This document shows positions 11,069 to 23,391 of a DNA stretch of 64,000 nt, in pieces. The stretch is from Owenia fusiformis (Eukaryota; Annelida; Polychaeta; Sabellida; Oweniidae). Position 1 is the stretch's first letter. The number at the start of each line of letters is the position of its first letter. The position numbers were made by a program, and so were the translations under genes. The notes beneath the pieces are model-generated. The model saw only the letters and a list, made by a program, of their open reading frames with translations, made no database searches and was not told the DNA's origin. Location of the stretch: positions 21,347,915 to 21,411,914 of the forward strand of contig CAIIXF020000001.1 in the NCBI GenBank assembly GCA_903813345.2. The letters are read 5' to 3'.

Positions 11069-12310
11069 TTTCTCTATTATGTAATATTATATGGAGGATT
11101 TAAGCATTTTGAAAAGCATTATATTGTATTGTACATAGTATTGTATATGATATAGAAAATTATAAATACAATGCTGGTATTTGCTCTATCTCACATATAA
11201 TACTGTATATGAACAGTGCAGTTGTATCTAATTTGTTATCTAACCTTGTAAAGAGATATGCTATCATAAACCCTGAGTACAGAGTTTGTAGATGAAGCTC
11301 TCTTTTAAGCTTTTTGATTGAAACATATGCCACCAAGGCTTGCCCTGTGCATTTGTTCGACTTAGCTTCTTAAACAGATTTTTGTTTTCAATACTGGACA
11401 TTATGGGTATCAAAATTGAAACAACTGCTTGTACTTTATACTATTATTTTACTCTATCACTTTTATGTTAGTCTCAGATCACACAGAGGCATGGGCTTTC
11501 AACAGAGCTTGCTCGGTGATATCATGGCTCTGTCACGGGGCTTTATGTATTACCGAGCTTTTTCTGTGGTGTTTATATGCACAATCCTAGCTAGTATCTA
11601 GTATGTAGCCTTGTTGAGTAGTCTTGTATCAAGTTTATGACAGGTTGAGGGATGGCATGGTACAAGACTACCTACAAATATATTTGGCTTATTTTAGTTT
11701 ATACAAAATTATACATTCCTATTAATGTTGATAATGTAAAAAAAAAATTTATGTCTCAAAGTCAGGAAACCTGTCAACATAAAACAACATTAACCTGGCT
11801 TTCCATTCCACAAGTATATCAAGAGTTTAACAAGATCCAATGATATATAAACATAATTGGTATACATATGAGGAAAAAGTAATTTATTTTGAATCATGAT
11901 TATCACATCTGTTGATATGCAAGTATTGTATATGTTTAGATTTGAAAATGTTTGAAATAAAAGAAATGAGCTCAAAGTTATTATTTTAACCTGTTTTTCA
12001 TACCATTTATTTTGTCAAATCCATAGGTAATGATGATACATTGCCATGTGTGATAGATATCCAGTGTATCCCCATTGCCGGTTTATCATCTTCATTCACT
12101 TGGCTCTCATTGGACTGAACCTAGTGATGACTGACCATGCAAGATGTATGTAAGGACTGTCAAAAGATGGCTAAGCGAATTGAATTTTATGCATAAACAT
12201 AAAACTGCTTCAAGAATCTGATTTATTTTAATACACTGTACCTAAAATCGTGTGCCATTAAATCTATGAGGTAAAGAATAAGGAAGAGAATATTGATTAT
12301 TTTGATATAT

Positions 12311-12376
12311 AGGGTGTCCATAAAGTCTTTATACAGACTTTGTATTGTAATTGTAAAGAAATTTTATGGACACCCT
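12311..12376. mobile_element. 66-bp Tc1/mariner-type MITE (hairpin)
   Basis: AGGGTGTCCATAAAGTCTTT at the left end is mirrored by AATTTTATGGACACCCT at the right end, around a short loop. Left-flank sequence plus this terminus (12272-12330) is repeated directly at 12776-12836, so a single terminus was also duplicated 0.5 kb away. Confidence 0.65.
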
Positions 12377-12835
12377 GAAAATAGTGAAAGTTTGAAATGA
12401 GCAATTTCACACACAACCCACTGAACCCAATGAGAAAGTCCTAGCAAACAACTCGATGACTGCCATCTATATGATACCTTAACATTTCTTTTGACACCTC
12501 TGGGCCATTGTTAACCTGCACTGATAACATCCCGTAGTGTAAACACAGTTCAAGGCCACCTTGGTGGTTTATTGATTACAGTCTTACAGCTATTAAATAT
12601 TTTGTCCAAAGTTCATGTTTCTTGATTTATGGAAGCTTATTTATGAAATGTGAACTTTGTAATAGGCCTACATTCAGTATTCAGATAATCTTAACTGGAG
12701 AATCTTAAATGCAAATCCAGACATAACATACAGGTAAATGATTGCAATGTAACTTTTATGATTGTTTCATGTAGTAAGGAATAAGGAAGAGAAAATTGAT
12801 ATTATGTTGATATACAGGGTGTCAATAAAGTCTTT

Positions 12836-12960
12836 ACACAAGAAGTGTTGAGATTCGTTATCTACATCTTTTTTGTGGATGGTGTTTAGCAGTTGGTGTT
12901 TGACATCTGTAACAAATGGCAGGTGGTGACATTTTGCACGCTAATGTCTTGTTTTATTTG
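12836..12960 (+). repeat. Dispersed 130-bp repeat, copy 2
   Basis: It shares AACAAATGGCAGGTGGTGAC and the following ATTTTGCACGCTAATG with copy 1 and lies directly behind a mariner-type terminus (12816-12836, CAGGGTGTCAATAAAGTC). Confidence 0.6.
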
Positions 12961-13282
12961 TACTGAGCTGTTATACATCTTAAAAATTCTTATATTCAGT
13001 ATAGGCCTGCATTAAGAAATCAAATCAATTTTATTAAAACTGAAAAGTTTATCATTTCCATTTTATAAGAGGTACTTGGAAACTTAACCTGGAAAAAACT
13101 TACTTTCTCCAATTATTTTCAAATACTGAATTGAATTGATCAACATAATTTTGAATGATGGGTTCACGTATGATATCAACTTAATTGAATTCTGGAGGTT
13201 TAATAAGTTAAATAATCAGTGTTAACTGAAAGTGAATTGAATTTTCTAGTTCTAGGGGTCACCCATTGACTTGTGTAACATA

Positions 13283-16200
13283 ATGATTTGCTGGTTGGAG
13301 CACATTGTCTTCACAGTAGTGGTTGCTGTCCTAGTGAAGATTGGAATCAATGAAGGGACTGAAGGTGTGCTGCGTACCATTGTGGTCACCCTCAAGGCAG
13401 TGCCAGGTGAGTATGTGTGGCTAATACCATGGGTCTGGAGGTACTCATAGATGATTGAAATTTAAATAATTGAGGCAAAACTTAAGCAAGATATTCCAAC
13501 ATATTTTACTTCCATTGGACAACTTTTTAGAATTTAGAAAAGAATGTTTAAAATATGTTTCTATATGCCCATGTTTAGACATACTCAAAATACAGTGATA
13601 TAAAAGAGATAATAATGCTATGCATGACAATTTCTCACACACAATGCTCACAAACGTGTGCATATTCCAGGTGTAAACTGGCTTATTCATCTGGTCCTTA
13701 GAAGTGAAGTGAGGGGATTTGTCAAACAAATTGAAACCAAACAAGGCAAGAAACAATCCACAGGGCCAAGAGTGACAATCCCAGCCAAAGGTAAATTCAA
13801 TATTATCCAAAAGAATGTTTTTAAGGATTTAAGTATTGAGTGATATTTATGGAAAGGGTGTGTGCCCCTCCTTTTTTGGTGATACATGTTGATTTTGAAT
13901 AATAGGGAGTTTAAGCTTGCAATGTTTTTCACAACCTAAACGCGAATTGAAAATATATAGTGATGCATTTGAAGGGCAATTGGTCATACGTATAGGTTGG
14001 CATTTCAATTTTTTATGCAAGCTTAAACTCTCTATTAACTTGATATAACTGATAAAATTATACATGTACAAATATAATATAAGGGTAAATTGTTGCTTTT
14101 TTCAGGTGTACCACATGATGAGCTTTACAAAGAAATGGAGGTGCTAAAGCAGGGAGAAATTGATCCAGAAGATGGAAAAATATTTGCATACGTCTACACT
14201 GCTGGCAGTGAGAACTTCAAGATACAACAGAAAGCATTTTCTCTATTTTGTGGTATGTTTTTTGTATGCTCACTTGGGATGAAACTGAAATTTTATCTAC
14301 ATGTATATACATTTTAGCATTGCTTCAAGCTTTATAAAAAGTTTGATGTTACTTGATAAATAGCTTTATTGAGAATCTTTGAGGTTTGAAGTTGGCATAA
14401 TTTTAGTCACAATTGGCATTTTTAAAATCAAAATACCTAGGCATACTTTGCCAAATTGGCATTGTCTTTTGAGCTCCGATGAAAAATTAAACCCCCTTGA
14501 AAATTCAGATCCCATCTAAAAATCAATTGAATATAATTATACTATTTTCTAGAGAAGACTGGTTATTCAGGGGACCATGATGCCTTGGTGACAGCTTTCC
14601 ACCACGCCTTCATGCATGAGAATGCACTCAACCCAATGGTCTTCCCAAGTCTCAGGTTACACTTTACAATTATAGATAATAGTAAAAAAAATATACATTT
14701 GCTATTTATTTTAACCCACTGTCAAAATGATTACTAGTATTTATTTTATTTAAGGTAGTTCCATATGATTACAAATTAAAATGGATTCTTAATTAGCACA
14801 TGTTATTTTAATATGTGACTGATAAGGATGTCATGCAATTTTCATTATTTGGAAATATCTTAACTGCTCTGAATGTGAATGAAAATATTGTCCCCCAAGT
14901 TCACCATGCTAAAGCAATATTCACTTTTACAACAATCTTGTGAACAATTTAAAATTTATTGAACAGAACAGAGCCAGAGTAAACAAATAGATAAATGATG
15001 TGGCATGTACTCATATGGACTATGTTGATTTTGAATGTTCTAATCTCAATTATTCCACCAGGCGTATGGAAACAGAGGCAATTAGCATGTCAGCTGGAAT
15101 GTTGAATGGAGATGACGAGGTGGTGGGATCGTTGACAAGTGGCGGAACAGAGAGCATCTTGATGGCTGTGAAAACATACAGGGACAGAGCAAAGAAACTG
15201 TTTCCACAGATAAAGGAACCAGAAATGGTAGATGATGTTACATACATTTAGGGGAACAGCAGTTAGAAAACATGGTCTGTTATACATAATCTATTTAGAG
15301 AATGTATAACTTGATATTTAGACTGGAAATAATGTACATGTATTAAACTGGTGCATTTGGTTAAATATGTACTGTACTTTACTGTGTACTGTACCGTAAC
15401 ACTTGCTGATATTGGTATTATTATTCTAAAGGTGGCTCCCATTACCATCCACCCTGCATTTGAGAAGGCTGGCCATTACTTTGGTGTTAAGATTGTGCAC
15501 ACTGCTCTTGGGAAGGACTATAAGGCAGTGCCTGGACTCATTAGGAGGGTAAATATTTCACATTGTTACCTTGACATTCTTTGGTAATTTAAAATTGATA
15601 CCTTATTGACCTTGAAATATAGGTTTTGCCTTCCATGGTAGTTCATGGCGATCACTGAAATCATAAATACATTTCTCTCATTTTCAGCCTATCACATATA
15701 AATGCATTTGTATAATTTTCAGGCCATCACTAGGAACACTATAGCAATATTATGCTCAGCTCCCCAGTATCCACACGGGGTAGTTGATCCAGTATCAGAA
15801 CTTTCAGATTTAGCAGTAGATAAAGGTCTTCCACTGCATGTAGATGCATGCTTTGGTGGATTCATGCTTCCATGGTGAGTTATTGAGTTATTTAGCCAAA
15901 TTAAAAAAACAAACCCCTTTCTACCATGAAGTATTTTAATTATAAGGTTTTATCACCATTAAAAGAATATTAGAAATATATTTTGACATAGATGATTATT
16001 CTCCACCAACTTGTACATTAACTAAAGTACTGTACGATGACTATAAAAACCATATTTATTATTTAGGGTGGAAAAACTCGGCTACACAGTTCCAGTGTTT
16101 GATTTTCGACTTCCTGGTGTCACATCAATGTCTGCTGATATACATAAGTATGGGTTTGGTGCTAAGGTAATTATGGAATAAGGTCAACTATTAAAGGCCA

Positions 16201-18338
16201 AAATGAAATATTTGTTAGTAATCCTGAAGCATTTCTGTTTTCTTATGTAAGATTTTTATTAAAGGGATTATACTTTCTCATATGACATGCTAAAATACTC
16301 TGATTATAATTAATTAGTGTTTTGAAATAATTTAGGGAGCTAGTGTAGTGCTATACAGAAATGCTGAAATCCGCAAGTTCCAGATATTTGCATATGCTGA
16401 TTGGCCTGGTGGTCTGTTTGGTTCACCTTCTATGGCTGGTACAAGACCAGGTACTGCATAGTCTAACATGCATTTTAAAGTAGTTTTGTGAAAATTTGCA
16501 GAACATCAGAAAGGCATTTACATCAGTGGTCCCCTATACTCATTATGAATTTTTCATTGTATTATGGCATGATTTCTATTTTCATGTTCTTTTACATATA
16601 ACTTCCTTATTATTACTTCTATATTATGTGATAATAATTTTAGACTACATATGAAAGTGCCAAACAAAATGTATCAGTCCCTCCTAACCTACATGTACAT
16701 TGAATATTTTTAAGGAATTCAATGTGAAGTAAAAGTCAAATGTATCATGATTTTTGACAACATATTCTGATGTAAGAAGAATCAAAGAAATATTTTTAAT
16801 TAAAGGATTGTAGACAAATAAGTAATGTAAAGTGAATCCATATTGTTTCAGGTGGTAATATTGCTGCAGCATGGGCCGCTCTGAAGGGAATGGGAGTTGA
16901 GGGCTACATGAATATGGCAAAACAGCTCATGGATACAACAGTCCGATTAAAAGAAGGAATTAATAAAATTGAGGTATATGCAGTAAAACCCTTCTCCTGA
17001 ACATCTCGAAATGTTTGCTATTTTTCTTGGTCCCAACTTTATTGTTTCCCATTGATTCACATAATAAGAAACCTTGAAATGTGAACACATGGGTTGACAT
17101 CATTCAAGAATTTCCAGTGAAGGAATATAGGGACCTCCCACCAAGACAAATTCTACATGTTCTACACATGTTATTATCATTAATCTTGTAATAAACAGAA
17201 AGAGTAAAATATTACATTGATCTCCCCGGGATTTTTTCTCAGGTGGGTGCAAAATTATCATTTTCACAATTCAGACCAAAATTGGTCAAAATATGCCAAT
17301 TTTTCATGATTTTTCTCATTTTTAAGTGGGTGCAAATGGATTTTCAGGTGGATGCAAGCCTATTTTCAAAATCTCAGGTGGGTGCTGCGCTCACTTGCTT
17401 TAATGCTGGGTAGATCACTGTATTATTTATTATTTTACACTGAAAGACTGCTAACATTGAACAGTATATGTACTTTTTATTATACACAGATTTTTCTCTC
17501 TCTAGGGGTTACAAATTTTAGGTGACCCCCACATGACAGCATTTTCGATTGGTTCAACTGACTCGGAAATTGATATCCTGGCTTTGGCTGACAATATGGA
17601 AGAAAAGGGTAAATAAGAGACATTAAAAGTAATTTCTTGGTTAATGTTTTTTCCATCTTTCTCACATAAATGTCATTCCTCTGTCAACTACTACCTAAAA
17701 ACATATCTTAATTAGAAATCATCTTTATATGATTTTATCCAATTCTGAAACTCTTTCTGTTCTGCAAGCTAAGATGGATATAAAATGATGGTACATTTTA
17801 GGTTGGAAAGTTGAACGACAACAAAAACCAAGTTCTCTCCATTGCACCATTATGCCCCATCATGTAAATGTCGTGGACGAGTTGTTAGAAGCTATGAGGG
17901 AAAGTGCCAAAGCTGTCAAGGTAAGTAGACTTGTTCCTTTTTTTTCTTAAAGAGGCTAACCACCAGTCAGGTCATGCAGAATTGCTGTCCACTGGGTCTA
18001 AACAACTGATGCATTCTGGTTCTAGATACCACTGTCAATAGCAATAAGAAAGAATCTGGCTAGCTGGGGCCTTGGTCAATCAGAATGGTTGCATTAGAGT
18101 TGAATTATTCAGTATACTGAACAAATTCTTCACCTCCAACTGACCAATTAGTATTAATATTAGAACTTTCTAAAAAACTGGGATAGTTGAATCCTTAAAT
18201 ATTTATTTTGCTTTCCAGTCAAACAAAGCTCTGTCGAAGAAAGGAAGTGCCGCTATGTATGGAATGGTTGGAAATATTCCTGACAATGGAATAGTCAATG
18301 ACTTTCTAGTTGAATTCTTTAGTGAAATGTACAAATAG
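13283..18338 (+). CDS. SGPL1-like: Sphingosine-1-phosphate lyase-like PLP-dependent enzyme, 13 exons
   Basis: Exons: 13256-13406 (acceptor at 13255; first in-frame ATG at 13283), 13671-13790, 14106-14252, 14553-14655, 15062-15227, 15432-15548, 15723-15874, 16067-16166, 16336-16450, 16852-16973, 17506-17608, 17802-17920 and 18219-18338 (TAG). All junctions are GT-AG and all phases agree, giving 535 aa from that ATG (human SGPL1 is 568). An N-terminal hydrophobic segment ([16 protein letters not shown]) fits the single ER-membrane anchor of the family. PLP-fold motifs are SGGTESIL (about 191-198), [10 protein letters not shown] (Asp about 300) and [13 protein letters not shown] with the Schiff-base lysine at about 337. 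The family cleaves sphingosine-1-phosphate to hexadecenal and phosphoethanolamine. Several stretches ([44 protein letters not shown]) look more like bacterial-type lyases than human SGPL1, so a paralogous clade is possible. A TAG directly precedes the exon-1 frame and the acceptor, so whether translation starts at 13283 or in an unseen upstream exon is open. Confidence 0.88.
16974..17165. repeat. CAGTAAAACCC-type repeat in lyase intron 10
   Basis: GCAGTAAAACCCTTCTCCTG begins a segment with GAACATCTCGAAATG, TTGGTCCCAAC and GTGAACACATGG modules, resembling the CAGTRAAACYTG repeats at 25.0, 50.1, 51.0 and 61.2 kb. The rest of the intron (17225-17400) holds four CAGGTGGNTGCA-like repeats. Confidence 0.45.
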
Positions 18339-18532
18339 TGTGCTTGAGACTGTGAATTCTACAAATATGAACAACTTTGAACCACATCTGGAACTCTATT
18401 TCAAAAACTCTGTACTGGCTACTGAATTGCCAATCATTGCCTTTTCTATCAGAATATATTTTTGCTGGAATATCTGCAATTGTTTTACAGTGTTATTATT
18501 TCAAGAGAAAAGCTCATACATAGATATAGACA

Positions 18533-18538
18533 AATAAA
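18533..18538 (+). promoter_or_regulatory. Candidate polyadenylation signal of the lyase gene
   Basis: An AATAAA lies about 195 nt after the stop codon at 18338, a normal 3' UTR distance. No downstream GU-rich element was specifically identified. Confidence 0.5.
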
Positions 18539-19551
18539 TATGCCACCAACATTAAAGGCAGAATCTGATCCATAGGGGGTGACACAATTACAAGCAACAT
18601 GTATAATTGACCTACCAATCTATTCCTTACAATCTCAAATACAATATCTCCCAAAAGATTCATGATATGTTATAAATTGGTGAAGTTATTAATGATTCAA
18701 AGTGCAAAAATGAGTGAAAAATGTTTAAATTCTCCCAAATAATAAGAATGGTAGAAAAATAGTAGAAAAATAATACATTATTGTAAAAATCTTTAGTTTT
18801 CCTGGAATAAAGTATGCACTTTTGTGATTTTTAGAAAATAGACATGACAAGGAATGACATGAGCCAAAAATATTCTAAAATTGAAACAATTTTTTGTTTA
18901 GCTTGCTCGCTATATCTGATTCTCTCTTTAATTATGATCTTGCCTCAATGAAACAAATTACCCTTTTTGTGAGGTACTGGGTGGGGTGGTATCTGAATAT
19001 TACTTTATTGGTAAGTCACTCTCATGAGGTAGTTAAACTTAAAAATAGTCTCCAAGACATTCCTTGACATTATTGTAACCCTCATCCTCTTGTGTATCAA
19101 CATAGAACATCTGTGCATTTATATCAAAGATGCATCAGGGATGATGAGATTCAGTTTTGCAACCCCCCCCTAAATCCTAATAAATACCTCATATCTCATA
19201 TCCACAGTTGAAGATATACAGTGAGAGGGGTCCAAAGACAAAAACACAAGTAATGAAATGCATTAGTCCGGACATATTCAAATCTCCATAATACTATGTC
19301 ATATCTTTGTACAATTTCCTTTATTATTTTAAGAGAAACAAACACTTCTTTAGAATTATTGAATAAATATATATTTTAAAATGAAAATATCTTTTAAACA
19401 ATAAAAAATGAATAACATAATATTTGTAAACATAACTTCTGTTGAATAAGGGAATGTCTGATGTTTCCAAAATATGAAGCAGTTATATGGTTGTTTAATT
19501 CTACTTAAACAATGCAACATTGTGGTATACTTTTATTACAGTACAGAGTTT

Positions 19552-19870
19552 ATCCCCTGGGAAATATGTATATAAGGATTCAGTAGGTACATTTATTTCC
19601 AAAGGGATAAACCCTTTATCCAAAAGTGACTGAATTAAACAGATGTATCCCATACCTACTGAAGTTTTAGTTACATTTTACCCTGTAAGATTTTCTCTAT
19701 TTTTACGAAAGTTGATAAAAATTAATTTTAAGAAAAACCAATGGATACAGCTGTATGTCCTTGTTATCCTTTGCGATATATAGCAAGATGCAATATATCC
19801 ACCTCCAAAGACCACTTTATATTTCCTCAATTTATGTATCTATAGAGCCTCAGAAGGTATGGGATAAATG
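19552..19870. repeat. Compound palindrome, copy 1
   Basis: Module A pairs TTTATCCCCTGGGAAATA with TATTTCCAAAGGGATAAA (about 19552-19618). Module B pairs GTATCCCATACCTACTGA (from 19645) with CTCAGAAGGTATGGGATA (about 19849-19866). The region between module B arms is AT-rich and non-coding. The same A-then-B layout recurs at 30.6, 45.9 and 55.9 kb. Confidence 0.65.
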
Positions 19871-20235
19871 CATATATGGAATGGCTATACAAATCACTTA
19901 GACTAACATATACTTGTACTGAGTATAAGTGTACTTGTACTGAGTATAACATACCGCACATAGAACATTCTCAATTTTACAAAAACTATAATGGCACTAA
20001 ATTAAAATAATACTGTACAATATCAATAGATGCATGGATTACAATTACTTGCTACTAAATGAAAATCTTAAAACATGCAATCTGAATGAATAAAATATTT
20101 TGGACCATTGTTTGTTGGCAATATTTTGTGAAAAATATGTAGAAAGCTAATCAATTGCTTAATTAATATGATAAACTATTTGCTCGTGCTAAGCCATGAA
20201 CATCTACTTCTTCGTCTCATCATATCTAATACATA

Positions 20236-21267
20236 CGAGGGGGGATTCATAAGTAGTGGGACTTTTCTGAGGCAGCAAGTCCCTGTGTACATATCTCAAC
20301 CAAATTTGGCACATGAACGGACTAGGATATAAGGCATTGTTTGGTGAAATTTCAATTTAATTCATTTTGTTCCCTAGCAACGATGGTTGCTATGGTAACC
20401 AAAAGTAGGGGTTAACGGAGCAGTTAAAAAATGAAGGGCTTGTTCAACATAAATATGCTCATAAATATCTCAAAATGACAGTTATTTTCAAATATTTGGT
20501 TTCATATTGTCTCAGGCCTTGTAGTCATGACAACTGTAACATATATTACTTCATCATGCTATTGTGATGTCACACAAAGCAGTGACACCAGGACACTGCC
20601 ATTTTCAGTCCTTCTTGGATGGAGCAAAATTTGATTAAAACAGCAATGAAAAAGCAAGAATCATGTATAAACATCCGTGCTGTGATTAAATTTTATGCTT
20701 TGAAGAAGTTTTCAGTATTAGAGACCTGTAGAGGCTTGTTGGAAGTCTATGGGAAAGAAGAAGTAAAAGAATCTACAGTATATAGGTGGTATTCTGTATA
20801 TGTATTCTGAATATGCTGTGAGAGCCGAGATGACCAATCTTGGAAAATATGGTTTTGAGGGTGCATACCTATAATGGTTGAGGAGATGCCAAAAATGCAT
20901 TGATTGTCATGGCGAATACTTTGAGAAAGAGTGAGATTGCACCAGAAGGATAAGGAATCAATAGTCTTGCACAGAATTGATGTGCTCAACAAAAGGACTA
21001 GCTAGAAGTCACGGATTAGATCACGTCCTGAATATCAGTTGAGACTTGTATATTTAACTAGCAATTAGTGACAAACAATGTGCTCCGTGGGCCCTGTTGT
21101 GACGTCATGATTGGAACTCTCACTTTACTGAAGTTGGGTGTAACTTTTTGAAATTTTCACACAATGATTATCACATGTTTGTGGTTCTGTGTTACAAGTC
21201 TGAATAAAATCTGGTTGATATAAGTGAAGTTATAGCATTTGTCCCACTACTTATGAATCCCCCCTCG
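20236..21267 (+). mobile_element. Mariner-like element with full terminal inverted repeats, internally deleted
   Basis: Perfect 27-bp terminal inverted repeats begin CGAGGGGGGATTCATAAGTA at 20236 and end in their complement at 21267, with TA duplications at 20234-20235 and 21268-21269. On the plus strand 20619-20810 encodes a mariner helix-turn-helix: INIRAVIKFYALKKFSVLET followed by CRGLLEVYGKEEVKESTVYR and W, matching HTH_48 of mariner transposases. The frame then decays and no catalytic DDD core is found, so at 1032 bp it is a shortened, non-autonomous copy. Matching termini suggest it is among the younger insertions here. Confidence 0.85.
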
Positions 21268-21339
21268 TACATGAACTTCTACTAGAAGAACATCTGTTTT
21301 GAATTTGTTGTTAAACATCATGTTTTACAAGGACATTAG

Positions 21340-22021
21340 GTGACAGGTCATCTCAACCCCAAGTCATCTCAACCCAGTCCAACTCAACCCCAAGTCAAGT
21401 CAACCCCAGTAAAACTCAACCCAAAGTCAACTCAACCCTGTAAAACTCAACCCCAGTAAAACTCAACCCTATTCATTTGTGCAATTTTTTATGATGAATA
21501 ATTTAAGTCATTGATTTCTGAAAATCTAGCATTTTGCATGATCCTTTGAATAGAAAGTTGTAAAAGTATTCCGAAAGAAAACGATTAATTAACTATTAAT
21601 TAATTTAAGACATCTTTTGAAATCAATTTTTAGATAATTTAGAAATAATCAACAAATGTAATATAACTTTTTATTTATATGAACATGCTTTAACAAAAAC
21701 ATTAACATTTACTAATTAATAGACCGGAAGCATATAGGCATAGCCAGGAGGGGTGCGCACACACCCTCCCCCAATTTTGAAGGAAGTTGGATCATTTTTT
21801 GTCAAAACATATATTTTTTTGGCTCGCTTATGCCAAGATCGGCAGAATTATTTTAATGAAATAAACTTTCTTATAAGTTCATCAATATATAGAAATATGG
21901 GGGTTGAGTTTTACTGGGGTTGAGTTGACTTGGGGTTGAGTTTTACAGGGGTCGACTTGACTTGGGGTTGAGTTGAGTTGGACTGGGTTGAGATGACTCG
22001 GGGTTGAGATGACCAGAAGGC
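21340..22021. mobile_element. Mutator-like foldback (MULE-type MITE) with 9-bp target duplication
   Basis: The direct repeat GGACATTAG flanks both ends (21331-21339 and 22022-22030), the 9-bp duplication typical of Mutator-like transposons. The arms start GGTCATCTCAACCCC and are built from 17-23 bp modules such as AACTCAACCCCAGTAAA and GTCAAGTCAACCCCAGTAAA, mirrored at the right end (about 21898-22012) as GGGGTTGAGTTTTAC. The about 420-bp centre carries no gene. A foldback whose arms are internal tandem repeats fits known MULE-MITE organisation. Confidence 0.75.
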
Positions 22022-22030
22022 GGACATTAG

Positions 22031-23391
22031 TACATGTATGAATGAAATGTCCCATAGTCTGGTGATCATTGTTACTAAATGATGGAGGGAAGGGGCTTAA
22101 GATATTGTTTCACCATGTCTTTGTAACAGAATGTTTGGAGTGTAGTGTAACTCTTGAATGTTTCTTTTTCAAACTCTTTAATTTTTCAGTCTTCTCCTTT
22201 TGGTACTTGTGCTTGTATATTCACTTAACAAAACAGATGCACATTTCATTTTACTGTAATAATATAGCAATTAACAGAATAATCGATAAGCGTTGACAAA
22301 AACGCTCTTATCAAATCAATATCTATAATAATTAGCAAAAATTAAAGCTACACTAAAACTGTGCAGCTACTTCTGACAAGCCATGTGACAATTTATAATA
22401 GTAACAAAAATAAATATTGGTATAACATGTATTTTTTAAATTAACGCTTGCATGTTTTAGATGTACATTGATTCATTTCAACAAAATACAGTGACTAATA
22501 TCGAACTTGGAAGAGCAAGATGCATGCCGAAACACACGCAGCCCAAACACACACATGCCCAACAGTTCAAGATGTCAACATAATGGCATGTGTAACAAAA
22601 ATTAAGATCCATGTTTTATTTGATTTGTTTACCAAAAACTGGATTTTTTTAAATCCTCGAATTATTTAATGTTAATCTTTCAATAAGAAACTTCTTCCTT
22701 TCATTCTAAATCTCACTATCAATAGGAATGTTATACAATTTATTGGCTTCTGTTTTGCAACAGTTAATGCTTGAACCGAGTACAAATTACATCCAGCCAG
22801 ATTCACGATGATTTGAGTGTTACATGTACATGATTTTTGTATTTTTTAATATATGAAATTATTCTTTTAACAACTCTGTGTACAGAACATAAATCGAAAA
22901 AAAGTTTTTCTTCAGAGTGTAACATCTAACAGTGTCAAGATATAGGGAGAGAAAATATTCTAGCATAGTGCAGTAGTAAAAGCATTCAATATACAGTTAG
23001 CAAGTGTAACACAGGCCTTGAGTTTATTGATTTTCTCCCTATATCATGACATGTATACTAACATCTAATCAACTTAAATCATCTTAAATATAATATGCAA
23101 CAAGACAGGGAGCGGTAAATATCACACTTTGAAGAGCAAAATGGTCGCCGTGCAGATCTTGGCACTAGTCTGCCCTTTTAAAATTCTAACAAATTGAACA
23201 AATAAGCAATTTTTTATGAAAGCATAAGATAGCATTTTTCTAACACCCTTTTTAAAATTCTATAAAATACAAAACTTATCTCAAAACTGTACTGTTTATG
23301 TACAGTATGTCAGCCTTTGCACTCTAGATTTAAACAAAGTGTCAGATCTAAGTAAGCATTTAAATAATAACAAATCAGAACGTGTGAAGTT
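22031..23391. other. Non-coding 3' flank of FBXO10
   Basis: I see no exon or structured repeat; the 75-codon plus frame at 22069-22296 has no recognisable features. The FBXO10 3' UTR should occupy the right end. Confidence 0.5.
23023..23028 (-). promoter_or_regulatory. Candidate polyadenylation signal of FBXO10
   Basis: TTTATT on the plus strand (AATAAA on minus) lies about 365 nt beyond the FBXO10 stop codon. Other AATAAA-like words lie further on, so this is the first plausible candidate only. Confidence 0.4.

Noticed and set aside
13445-13810. 121-codon minus frame
   Set aside because: Antisense shadow of lyase exon 2 and adjacent intron.
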